A stretch of DNA of 64,000 bases from Tubiluchus corallicola (Eukaryota > Priapulida > Priapulimorpha > Priapulimorphida > Tubiluchidae): assembly GCA_030141605.1 (NCBI GenBank), contig JAQGDQ010000576.1:62001-126000 (forward strand). The letters are read 5' to 3'. Under the pieces are notes generated by a model. The model searched no databases and was not told the origin of the DNA. It saw only the letters and a list, made by a program, of their open reading frames with translations. This document shows, in pieces, positions 14,101 to 23,460 of this stretch (position 1 is its first letter; each line of letters opens with the position of its first letter). Both the position numbers and the translations under genes were made by a program.

Positions 14101-14488
14101 TTTCACACTCATTTTTACATCAAACATTTGGCAGGTCTGTTGTAATCCTTAAAACCCCCAACCTGCAGGAGATTCGGCAGCGGATTCCACTACAGGGGCT
14201 TACCTCCAGTCACACAGGGCTTACTATTTTGTGTCTCACTCCAAAAGTTTTTGTAAACTTTGAGTATTATTATAATTTGCTCTGGAGGTGCATATTCTGC
14301 CGTAAACTTAACAGCAGAATAATTGCATATTTACGTAAAATTCGCTATGAAGTTATCAACAAACGCAACTGTTGTACAACATACACCGTTTCGTGATGGT
14401 AACAGAAAAATAGTTTTGTTTTAAGTCTAACTTTTACCTTCACTGCCAAACGATGAAGCTCAATTTCTGCCATTATAGCAGCTACCAT
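3818..14488 (-). CDS. UFSP2: UFM1-specific protease 2-like gene, 5' half (six coding exons)
   Basis: Six minus-strand exons join in phase: 14438-14488, 11302-11461, 8469-8566, 6401-6489, 4661-4782, 3818-4017 (720 nt, 240 residues, open at the 3' end). Each has a GT donor and, except the first, an AG acceptor with a pyrimidine tract. UFSP2 is a cysteine protease that matures UFM1 and removes it from targets, and it is recruited to the ER by ODR4. The stretch over exons 5-6 (EILLRVHGRLRLTFEQ, then ETLKNIEKGVSDLKHLL) resembles what I recall of the start of human UFSP2. The preceding ~130 residues (GYLVGRE, LLPTGQSICGIFF, EEIYIIGIHS) look like the MPN-like N-terminal region of long invertebrate and plant UFSP2 proteins. 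The Cys/His catalytic domain is not seen and would lie left of position 1. The exon chain is well supported; the name rests on memory of the family, and another MPN-like protein such as ODR4 is the main alternative. Confidence 0.6.
4060..4450 (+). repeat. Dispersed repeat Z, partial copy
   Basis: Shares CGCCACTAGTTCTTCGC, TTAGACGGGCACTAGCGCCT and GTGAGCACAGCG with copies at 20755, 28445 and 57570. Lies in the intron between UFSP2-like exons 5 and 6. Confidence 0.65.
4661..4782 (-). CDS. UFSP2: UFSP2-like exon 5
   Basis: The acceptor ctgtttcag and strong donor ATTT|gtaagt enclose SGDTTPVQYSISDKDSSDDD followed by EILLRVHGRLRLTFEQTGNI. The second part resembles the first residues of human UFSP2. 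An acidic Ser/Asp linker precedes it, so the human start may correspond to this point. Confidence 0.65.
4975..5360 (+). repeat. Dispersed repeat Y, copy 1
   Basis: Shares ATCAGTTCAGTAACTTCAGT, AAAAAATGAACTAGGTAAGG and GCGAGGCGCTGTCAAGTGTA with copies at 17280 and 42700, and inverted at 15345. Confidence 0.62.
5974..6339 (+). repeat. 370-bp dispersed repeat, copy 1
   Basis: Starts TACAGATTATGCAAAACAAG, ends in a TGATAATAATAATAAATAAA-type tail. Near-identical at 12310 and 61137, all plus-strand and starting at the same base, so probably a SINE or a fixed-length LINE 3' end. Just left of UFSP2-like exon 4. Confidence 0.7.
6401..6489 (-). CDS. UFSP2: UFSP2-like exon 4
   Basis: The acceptor gtttacag and donor CAG|gtatgc flank a frame reading ELSGHEEIYIIGIHSTEG and ending in FTF. 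It starts in phase 0, as exon 3 demands, and ends with two nucleotides of a split Ser codon. Confidence 0.6.
6650..7110 (+). mobile_element. RTE-type LINE 3' fragment, frameshifted
   Basis: Contains a GGTCCCAAGCC...GGGCATCCG block, then coding remnants reading EMRMLRWMVGITRR, KIRNNNIRGT and, in another frame, LRWYGHLKRR, followed by a tail with GAAGAAGAAG. These are signature segments of RTE-like ORF2 C-termini. A frameshift near 6955 shows it is dead. Confidence 0.78.
7367..8087. mobile_element. Long inverted repeat element, ~120-bp arms
   Basis: Left arm 7367-7495 (CATTTGCCTTTAGCAGTGTA to the TATA run) is repeated inverted at about 7965-8087. The core of ~470 bp has no ORF. Both arms end inward at (AT)n. 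It is a foldback/MITE-like element or an inverted pair of repeats in intron 3 of the UFSP2-like gene. Confidence 0.65.
8469..8566 (-). CDS. UFSP2: UFSP2-like exon 3
   Basis: The acceptor tttttttacag and donor CAG|gtaaat are both good. Two nucleotides complete the split Gly codon from exon 2, then QSICGIFFISKSKITER follows. The joined LPTG-x-x-I-x-G-I-F motif recalls the 'LP.G..V.G' strand of MPN-like domains, which supports the junction. Confidence 0.6.
8948..9286 (+). repeat. 170-bp tandem duplication
   Basis: GGTAAATGTTATGCATACTA through ATGACTAATGATCATAATTA occurs at about 8953 and 9122 with few differences. Intron 2 of the UFSP2-like gene. Confidence 0.85.
9844..10020 (+). mobile_element. 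hAT left-end fragment
   Basis: CAGGGGTGTCCATTACGTCG followed by ATCGTGATCTACCAG resembles the left end of hAT-family elements. No matching right end was found nearby, so only a fragment is claimed. Sequence near 10280-10350 resembles 12675-12740 (AAAGAACTAAGAAACTGTGT). Confidence 0.45.
10900..11139 (+). repeat. (GA)n microsatellite
   Basis: Imperfect GAGAGA/AAAGAGAG over ~240 bp with a perfect (GA)n run at the right end. Reading frames through it are low-complexity only. Intron 2 of the UFSP2-like gene, ~160 bp from exon 2. Confidence 0.92.
11302..11461 (-). CDS. UFSP2: UFSP2-like exon 2
   Basis: The acceptor is a T-rich tract plus CAG and the donor is CAG|gtacga. The frame reads QLEAVSGSIGSVGYLVGREN and continues to VVLLPT, ending with one nucleotide of the next Gly codon. 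The first beta-strand pattern (GYLVGRE) is typical of MPN-like folds. Confidence 0.6.
12310..12662 (+). repeat. 370-bp dispersed repeat, copy 2
   Basis: Same boundaries and AATAATAAATAAA tail as the 5974 copy; intron 1 of the UFSP2-like gene. Confidence 0.7.
13737..13785 (+). repeat. Conserved hairpin element, copy 1
   Basis: GAGAAAGGGTGG ... CCACCCTTCTC form an 11-bp stem around GCAGAAAACCAAAGG. Two further copies occur (33724, 44973). Probably the 3' UTR hairpin of a LINE family. Confidence 0.6.
14438..14488 (-). CDS. UFSP2: UFSP2-like exon 1 (start codon)
   Basis: The start codon is at 14486-14488 in a good context (A at -3, G at +4). The 17 residues begin MVAAIMAEIELHR, and the exon ends in phase 0 at a gtaaaag donor. 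A second Met lies five codons in. A CACGTG E-box sits 11-16 bp upstream of the ATG (14499-14504). Confidence 0.55.
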
Positions 14489-14834
14489 GTTTTGTGCCCA
14501 CGTGTGAGTGGCATAAGGGAAACTAACGAAGAGGAAGAAATTCAGGATACCTTTTGATTTAGTTCAGTTTATTTCGCTAATACCTTGACTGAACCAGGGC
14601 CATAAAAGGCCGTAGAGCTACGCCTATAATAATTATAGGGACTAATGCGTTAAACCAAAATACATACACGGTGAAAAAAATTTTCATATAAAATAACAAT
14701 TTATTTTACGCATCCAGACGTTTTGACTGCAACAGCTGATAGTCATCCTTAATGGTCTAATTATAATGTTACAAAATCCATAGGCCTAATTAGTAATTAC
14801 CTACAGTAAGTATGATGGTAACGAGTTTTTTCAA

Positions 14835-15234
14835 TTCAGTACATTTATTTCACAATAAACATATACATATGCATTACAAGTACATTCATAAATTGTTTTG
14901 GTTTAGTATATGTTTCATTAATTCTACGCTAGAGACCTAGGAAGCTAGTCTAAGTTAGGCCACTAGAATTAGTTCAGAGAAAAATTACAATATATTACTA
15001 ATGGTTAGTTTGAGTTGCAGTGGGTGTTAGTAGTATTTCAATATTACGATGGTCGGTAAATCGCTTTAACACATTCGCTAAGCATTTGTGGATGAGGCAG
15101 CATTTGTTTAGACTATATGTAGGTGTGCATTGTAGATATATATGCCGGTGGGAACTAACAACTATATTATTATCCAAGAGGGAAGTTTTTGAAAATGAAA
15201 AACAACAACAAGTATTGTATATGATTACAAACAA
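14835..15234 (-). mobile_element. LINE-like 3' fragment
   Basis: The 14835-14995 part is repeated at 28565-28757 (shared AATAAACATATAC and TAGGCCACTAGAATTAG). The minus-strand frame 14998-15234 contains CCLIHKCLANVLKRF, faintly like the 'YKCLNG' helix of LINE C-termini. The tail-first orientation fits a minus-strand LINE. Confidence 0.45.
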
Positions 15235-15344
15235 CTGATGTGTTTTAATTAATAAATAAATACACTAGAGGCTGGATTCACCTGTACTGCATTTGCAACA
15301 GTCTCGTTAAGTGGGGTTTAGGCGCGTGGAAATATTTCGTTGTC

Positions 15345-15620
15345 TTAAGTCTTTTCTATGTTCTAGTGATTGATAATTGTGGTTAAGGATTAATTGTACC
15401 AGACAATGGCTTTGTGTACACTTGATAACAACTCGCAGCTTATGTTGTTGCAATACTAATAGTTTTAACAGCTAGTTGTATTTTTACTTAGTTAATTTTT
15501 CTTGCTCCCAAGCAAGATCCTTCTAGTTATTCAATCTACATATAGACTAATGCATAATTAAAGAGACCATGTAAAATAACTGAAGTCACTGACGTGATGC
15601 GACAGACAGCTTTGCTTTAC
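15345..15620 (-). repeat. Dispersed repeat Y, inverted copy
   Basis: Reverse complement matches the family (AATGCATAATTAAAG, AATAACTGAAGTCACTGACG), more diverged. Confidence 0.5.
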
Positions 15621-16390
15621 ACTTGTCACCTGACATACCGTCTCCTCCCTTCCCTTCTCTTCTATTAAGCACAGCTGTGTTATGTAATTCGATCTGGACC
15701 ACAGAGGTGTTTTGTCTGGAGCACAGGTGCGTTATGCCCGGAGCACAGCTCTTATTAATACTGATGAAAATAAAAATTTAATGATGCGCTTTTATTTGTG
15801 TAATTGATATTATTAAATTCAGTACAATGTTCCATAGTTAATCTCAGTGTGTTTCATCTCGCGTTTTTAGGCTCTTGCAAACATTTCAGTGTCAGCTTTC
15901 ATTTATTTAAGACCCTTTTCAATAATACTAATGTCGTATTATTATTATTATTATTATTATTATTAAATTATTATTATTTTCACCTAGTCATCATCTTATG
16001 TTTTTGTAACTTTTTGCGATTGTTTTTATTGTATAGTGTAATAAAACAACTAGTCATGTTAACGTCATTGTAAATTTCATCTCGTTTCCTTATTACGATT
16101 CATAGTTTTCTATAATACGAAGTAATCGATAAGTTTACATATGCAACACAATTATTGCCTTGCTTTTACTGAGCCAATTTCGATATAACTTTATCTGTGA
16201 ATTGTAACAATACCATAGATATGGCTTGTGTAGATCAAAGAACTTGGTGATTGCTTAGCAGTGTTCTGCATTCTAGACAGTCATGCTATTCTGATCTTCT
16301 TTGTTTAAGTTCCTAAGTAGTTTAATAAATACGACTTTATTGTGCACGCATTTGTCTGGTTGCTAATATTATTGTAGCGTGTAACATGAA

Positions 16391-16538
16391 TGACGTCATC
16401 TGCATTTTCGATTTCCTGCTCTCCCGACTCTTTCTGAACACATTTCTTCTAAAGCCTGTCGAACCGGAGCAAGTGAGGGAAGTACAACTTCCTTTACAGC
16501 CTAGCACAGTGGTGTTTGGCTGTTGTGCGCATGCGCAC
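16391..16538. promoter_or_regulatory. Candidate promoter: CRE palindrome and NRF1-like palindrome
   Basis: TGACGTCA (16391-16398) and GTGCGCATGCGCAC (16525-16538) lie 126 bp apart in the spacer between the 5' end of the UFSP2-like gene (14488) and the 3' end of SLC13 gene 1 (17640). CREB/ATF and NRF1 sites are typical of animal housekeeping promoters. It would fit a UFSP2 start with a noncoding first exon; no such exon is proven. Confidence 0.4.
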
Positions 16539-17279
16539 ATCTGAGATAAATGCTGTACGCTAGCGTCTGCTGCTTGGTAGAGCGAGTACTGTCTCTATCA
16601 CAGTTACAATTGCCACGTGTTTACCGTGTACCGTCGTATTCATGGATGTGAAAAAATGTAAACTTAACCCGTGTGCTTAAAAACATAAATTATTTAATAA
16701 TGGACTCTTTGCAACCCCAAGAAACAAGTTCTCTGACTGTAAGTGAACTACAACAGCTTAATTTTTCACACCTGTCTCTCCATGAGAAAGTTGCAGTTAA
16801 GAAGAGGCCGTTCAACACCTGATCTTCAAATATAACTACAACATTAAAATTAGATATGTTTGTTACGTTTTGCACCAAATTAAGACAATGGCTAAAAATT
16901 TTTCTATAACAGCACCCCCACTAATATTAGCTATGAGCCGAGTGAATTTCAAACATTCCAGACTGACCTGGATTTGAGCCAAGAAGTTGAGGACTAAAGA
17001 TTCAACACTATGACCACATTCTTTTAGTTGTTAAGAGAAAATAGTGTCAACTACTAGCCTTTCACCTACCCAGGTGTAGCGATGCTGTGGTAAGCCAAGG
17101 CACTGAACTCAAATAATTAATAATAATCAGTAACAACATACTTCTGCATGAAAGCTAAGAATTTATTCACATTCATTGATATTTAAGCTTTTCTGGTAAA
17201 TAGTAACATCACTTAAAATCATCTTAAAATAAGGGACCAGCCTCACCAACAATTTTTAGCAAAAATTTTAACAACAGGA

Positions 17280-17625
17280 GCCATTTCACAGTTTCGTTGT
17301 GCATGAGCGCAGTCAAAGGTTAAGTGTCTTAGCTGCAACCGTCACGTGACATGTGGTTAAAGCAAAGCTGTGTCCCACATCAGTTCACTAACTTCAGTTG
17401 TTTCACTCTGACTTTACTTAATTATGCTTTAGTCTGTGCGGGATCTTGCTCGGGAACAAGAAAAAATGAATTAGGTAAGGTTGTACATCTAGCATTCACC
17501 TTTTTTTAAATACTATTACAATAACATGGGCTACGCGGTGTTGTGAAGTGTACACAAATGTGTTGTCTAGTACACGTAACCTTTGACCTGTTCATGATCA
17601 TAACCAATCGCTGGAATCGCTTATT
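17280..17625 (+). repeat. Dispersed repeat Y, copy 2
   Basis: Same landmarks as the 4975 copy; ends just downstream of the SLC13 gene 1 stop, so it may form part of its 3' UTR in antisense. Confidence 0.62.
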
Positions 17626-17639
17626 CTCAGTGCTAATTA

Positions 17640-17780
17640 CTACGTGCATGTCTGTTCTGTGCCATTTAGAGCTGCCCAATCAGGAAACGTGTTCCAGTCA
17701 AAAACAAAGTATCCATAACTGCTTGCAATGACAGTAACGATTAAACAGCAGACAACGTTCATTACTAATCCAGCTTTTGC
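17640..17780 (-). CDS. SLC13: SLC13 gene 1 exon 15 (stop)
   Basis: Reads [20 protein letters not shown] then [18 protein letters not shown] and stops at TAG (17640-17642). 'KAG' and 'F.....FP.WA' are standard at the SLC13 C-terminus. DNA is essentially identical to gene 2 up to the last ~12 codons, where it changes abruptly. Confidence 0.92.
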   Translation of the reverse strand, partial: AKAGLVMNVVCCLIVTVIASSYGYFVFDWNTFPDWAALNGTEQTCT

Positions 17781-20700
17781 CTGAAACGAAAACAATTTTG
17801 TATTACAGAGATATCACTGCACACGTGCATTTAACGTGTTTCAAGGGAACTGTGCTGTGTGTATGTTAGATAGATTGCTCCTTTACTGTTGCTTTATTGT
17901 GTTGTTCATAAACTGCACCATTTGGCAAGGACATAATATTATTATTTATAGTTAAACACTGCAGCTTTATTAAAACTTTTTATTTACATAGTTAAAAAAT
18001 CGTGTCACACGTTTCTACATGATTTTTTAACTATGTATGTGACGTGTTCTTATCTATGGTTTATATTTTAATGTTTGTGCTCACTAAGGTTTCCCCTCAC
18101 TGTTTTTAGCGGGCAAGCCAAGAGGCGTTATATACTCTGAGCTCTGGACATTAAAAGCAAATCATAAAGCTGAAATCGATGCGTTTCAAAGGCGAAATTA
18201 CAGAAACATTTTGGGTATGATGGCCAAAGAAAATTTCAAACAAAGATCTATATGAAAAAATAAAAGAAGAACCTTGGACAAGAAAAATAAAAAGACGACG
18301 TTTAAGATGGATTGGGCACATGCTTAGACTACCTGATGATGTTCCAGTGAAGATAGCTCTTCAACAAGATATAGAACCAGCTAAAAAACCTGCAGGAGGA
18401 CAAATGCTAACATATTTAGATTTTGCACAAGAAAGATTTAAACACTTCAGCATTGATCCTTAGAAACAAATGCACTTGGGCCATTGCTGGCGAGCAGGGA
18501 GTCCTGGCATAGGGAGGTGAGCAGAATCATGTCCCTGGACGTTTGATTCAGTGAAGAAGAAGAGGCGTTACATCCTCTAGACTTATCATGGCAGCAGTCT
18601 TTGTGAATAAACAGATTAATAAGGAAGAAAGATTTATGTTAAATGTTCTATAAGGTTTCTAACAAAGTTACAAATGTTGTCGAGACGTTACAATGTAAAT
18701 TAAAAGTTTTGATAAAGTTGTGGATATTTTAACTATAAATATTTTAAGTGCTTGTAATGATAAAACTGACTAGTAATACAAGAATAGCTACAGACAAAAA
18801 GAATGCAATAACACAAGTGTGATAAACAGGTTGACTGCAAAAACACAAAGTCATTTCTACGCAACACTTAAAGGACAAGAAAAGGGGTACTGGAAGCATT
18901 CAGAAAAAGCCACTTAAAAAATTATGTTACTTGCGTAAACATTATGTACTCGCGTTAAAAAGAATTTTTGTTTGTTTCCATTTTAAATCTTCCGCAATAC
19001 TGTTCCGATGGCGCCATTACATGACGTCATATACGCACAATGTAAATCAGGGGAAGAAAAGAGAATATTAAACTATGTCCCAAAAAATTTCCATGCAAAT
19101 CTATGTTACTTAGCACTTCACTTACCTACTGAAAAGACTTACGTAACTAGAAATAATAATTTAAAATGTTTGTGCTAATTAGTAAAATGTAGCTGACTCA
19201 CCCTCCAGGGTGTGCCACTCACTAACCAAAAACGTATTTTCAATCTTATTGACAAGATACAGTAATTTAAAATCTTACTTAGTTAATAACATGTGCACTA
19301 CGAATGCTCTGATTATTTCTTCAAACTTCATGTAATGTTATTTAATCTTGTGTCAAACAAGCTACCATTAAAATGGCGGCGTCTAATGTTCATCACGAGA
19401 GTTTAAATTTACAAGTTTTATACAGAGATGCTGCTGAAGCAAGCCCTGCGTGCAAAAAGGCATCATGTAAGTGGTATAAAATTTAAATAAGAATGTTTAA
19501 GTTTTATGTAAGTGGAGGATTTTCGAGTGCTGTACAGCACATGCCGCTTACAGCGTTAATTTAGTGCTGAACTATGAGATGCACATATAATATTGTTTAA
19601 CTACATACCATGTCTGAAATCCTTAATGTCCCGTAAGAAAACACAACAGCATTTGGTGGAGTTGCTACGGGCAACATGAAGGCGAACGAAGCTGCAATTA
19701 CCGCTGGATACAGGAAATAGTAGGGATGAACTCGTAGAGCAGACGACTGTTAAACAAAATAAAAACTTTGTTAGTTTTACTAATTAGATTATTAGTGTCA
19801 AGAATGTTCAGAAATCATTGAAGTTTATTTCACGACAATTATTACCCATTGCGCATAATGAGGCGAAGAAAGAAAGAAGACGTTGAAAAATGGTGTGCTA
19901 CAAGGATGAATTCTTGGGCCTGCTCTGTCACGTTAAACTGGTAACTCAGGTAGCAGAGTTGATGAAAGAAAGAAGACGTTGAAAAATGGTGTGCTACAAG
20001 GATGAATTCTTGGGCCTGCTCTGTCACGTTAAACTGGTAACTCAGGTAGCAGAGTTGATGAAAGAAAGAAGACGATGAAAAATGGTGTGCTACAAGGATG
20101 AAATCTTGGGCCTGCTCTGTCATGTTGAACTGGTAGCTCAGGTAGCAGAGTTGATTGTGTTAGTAAGTCAATGTGAAAATAAGCAGTGCTTCTTGTGAGA
20201 AACATAACAATGAAATGCCAAATTTACTCGGGTAATTGATGTCCTCACTCAAACAAGAACATGAATTTATTCAAATCTGGCGTCAATTACTGAATTGAGA
20301 GCACTAGTACAAAAATCAGTTGAACAGTAATCTAGTTTTTGATTTTTGCACCAGCTTTGTATCACAGTATCGATTCCGAGCAACAGGAGTTACTCAGCTT
20401 TAGGATCAAGTTACTTGCAAGTTACTCAGGCTAAGCAACAAGTCATTCGATTCAAATACCTAGTTACTGCATTTGAGCACAAAATTACTTAATATTAGTA
20501 GCAATTTACTCCTTTTCAGTATCGAGTTACTTAATTTGAGCTTCGAGTTACTCTGTTTAAGCACCATGTCATTACATTTGCGCATCGAGTTACAGTGAAC
20601 TCTGCACAATATGGTTCTGTGTAATTCGGAATATCGTTCAATTTAGTAGAACGGATTTGTTTCTACATATCTCAATGCTTAAAGCAATTGCAAAACTAGG

Positions 20701-23393
20701 TACTTTTATCTTGGTATGCTGCTGATTTTGGCATATTTTAGGGGAAGAGTTTAAAGCAAAACCGGATCCAATCTTAAACTGCAGGTCAAAACAATCTACT
20801 CTTTAAAATACTGATAGGAAACATACTATTTTTTCAAAAATGACTTACGTGAAAGAATTATTAACACATAAACACAATTTCACGTTCGCGCCACTAGTTC
20901 TTCGCTGTTACATACATTTCGCCATTCAGTAGTTAGACAGGCACTAGCGCCTGCATTTTGAAAATTCATTGCACAAAAAACAGGTGTTGTATCTCTCAGT
21001 TCAGATGTGTTAGTTTCTGTCCAACTAAACACGTTCAACAGCTCGTGTGTGAGCACAGCGCTTGGTAAATTTGAAGTTTCATTTTAAAACTTGCCTAGTT
21101 TTAGTGCAACAAGCTGAATCTCTTACAGTAGCACTACACTTTTCTCTTTTACAAACATGTGCAACACGCTCGTTGAATATTTTTGCAGTTGAACATCATG
21201 TTAGTTTGTGATGTCACACTAGTTGGGCTCGCCAGCCTTTAACCCTTTCATACCCGTTGTATCCCATAAGATACAAGAATATTTTCTGCCTTTAAAATTA
21301 ATAAAATTTTAAAACTGACAGTTACTTGATCTGTTAATAGTTATTTTGATTTAAGCCAATAATAATAGACTAAAAATGGTGACAAAATGGCAAACTAGAA
21401 AATCTACATAGCATAAAAAACTGCGCAAGGTATAGTACTTTAGAGACGACTTTGTACAGATCAGTATAGCATGCATACTAAATGTCTTAAATACTTTAAA
21501 AAATTATCAGCAGTTGCAAAATGAAGCAAATTTTATGCTTCCACTGAATCCCAATGTATCCCGTGGGATACAGGCTATATTTAGCACGCGGGCACAGGTA
21601 GAAAAAAATAATTATTATGTGTAAACAAGATGGACATACTGAACAAAAGTACCAAGCCAAAAAAAATTTTTCTTATTAAAAAATAATTTGGTGATTGAAA
21701 AACATTCGGTAAACAAACCAATACTACAGCGCTTTTATGCACGAGGCAGGTGTCAATTACTGTATGTCAATTAATAGTCAAATTTATATTGCATTGGTTC
21801 ACCAAATTACTTAATATGAATATGTGTGGAAGTTGGAATTGTACATTATAATTAGGTGCTGCCATCTATGGGCTACTCCTGTTACATTCTACCAGCCGAC
21901 TTACCCCCAGTATAATTGTATGGTCAAGTGAATGCATATTCACTGGTTCTCTCCCTAATGGTTGTTGTGAAGCCTGTGTAAATCTGCATAGGTCACCTAT
22001 ACCTATATATACTGACTGTTTTTGCTTTCTAGTCACTCTCACTCTCAGTGTTCAGTGCAGCAGTCATGCTACTCATGTGTCTTTACTTTAATAAACACTT
22101 TTCTGTTGTGTGCAGTGCAAATATGTATTATAGATTTTTTATTCTTGTTCAGACTGCTGTGCCTAAACTCAATCATAACAAAGTGAGTGATCAACAACTT
22201 CAAACATGACTTTCACAATATGAGTTTACCCCTTTTGAGCATCAAGTTACTCAGTCTTAACATCAAATTACTTGGTTTGGGTATCAAATTTCTCAATTTA
22301 ACAATATGAAGAGAAAGTAGCCAATTCTGCACATTAACCTACTTAATTACATTGCCATATGACCTAATCAGAGATAATCTGGGTCAACAGTTCTGATTTT
22401 AATAATGAAACCAGGTTACTTAATCATAAAATACTGAATTTTCACAACCACGAAGACAGTGATATGAACATACTGATGATGGCAACAATAATGATAACAA
22501 ATACTATAATCACTGATTTAGAACACCCTGTACCATGCATGTTTATGTAACGACAACGGCAATAAACTTACCAGATCAGCTAGTATAGGAATCATGATGG
22601 TGGCAACGGCTGGATTGCTGGCAAATTCGGTCAGTGTAGCAACGACGACGCACAGTATGAGAACAATGAAAAATGGCGGCACCGGGTCCAGAGAACAAAG
22701 AATAGAACTGATTTCCTTAGACAGACCAGATTTCTGGAAAAAAATATTGACTGAATTCGAGAAATTAAAGTACAAAAACAGCGCATACATACACGATATA
22801 CCAACATACATACATACATATATGCAGACATACATACACGCTACACACACACACACGCATGCACGCACATACATACATACATACACGCTATACCAACATA
22901 CATACATACATATATGCAGACATACATACATGCTACACACACACACACACGCACGCACGCACATACATACATACATACACGCTATACCAACATACATACA
23001 TACATATATGCAGACATACATACATGCTACACACACACACACACGCACACACATACATACATACATACATACACGCTATACCAACATACATACATACATA
23101 TATGCAGACATACATACATGCTACACACACACATGCATGCACACACATACACACACGCACACATACACATGCTATACACACATATATGCAGACATACATA
23201 CATGCTACACACACACACACACACACACACATACATACATACATACATACACGCTATACCAACATACATACATACATATATGCAGACATACATACATGCT
23301 ACACACACACACGCACGCACACACATACACACACGCACACATACACATGCTATACACACATATATGCAGACATACATACATGCTACACGCACG

Positions 23394-23460
<67 letters not shown>

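Larger units (their letters stand above)
14489..17639. other. Spacer between UFSP2-like gene and SLC13 gene 1
   Basis: Holds the LINE-like fragment (14835-15234), inverted repeat Y (15345-15620), a (TTA)n run at about 15939-15965, the candidate promoter, and repeat Y at 17280. I see no coding exon with good splice sites; the frame at 16337-16540 on the minus strand has no recognisable similarity. Confidence 0.6.
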
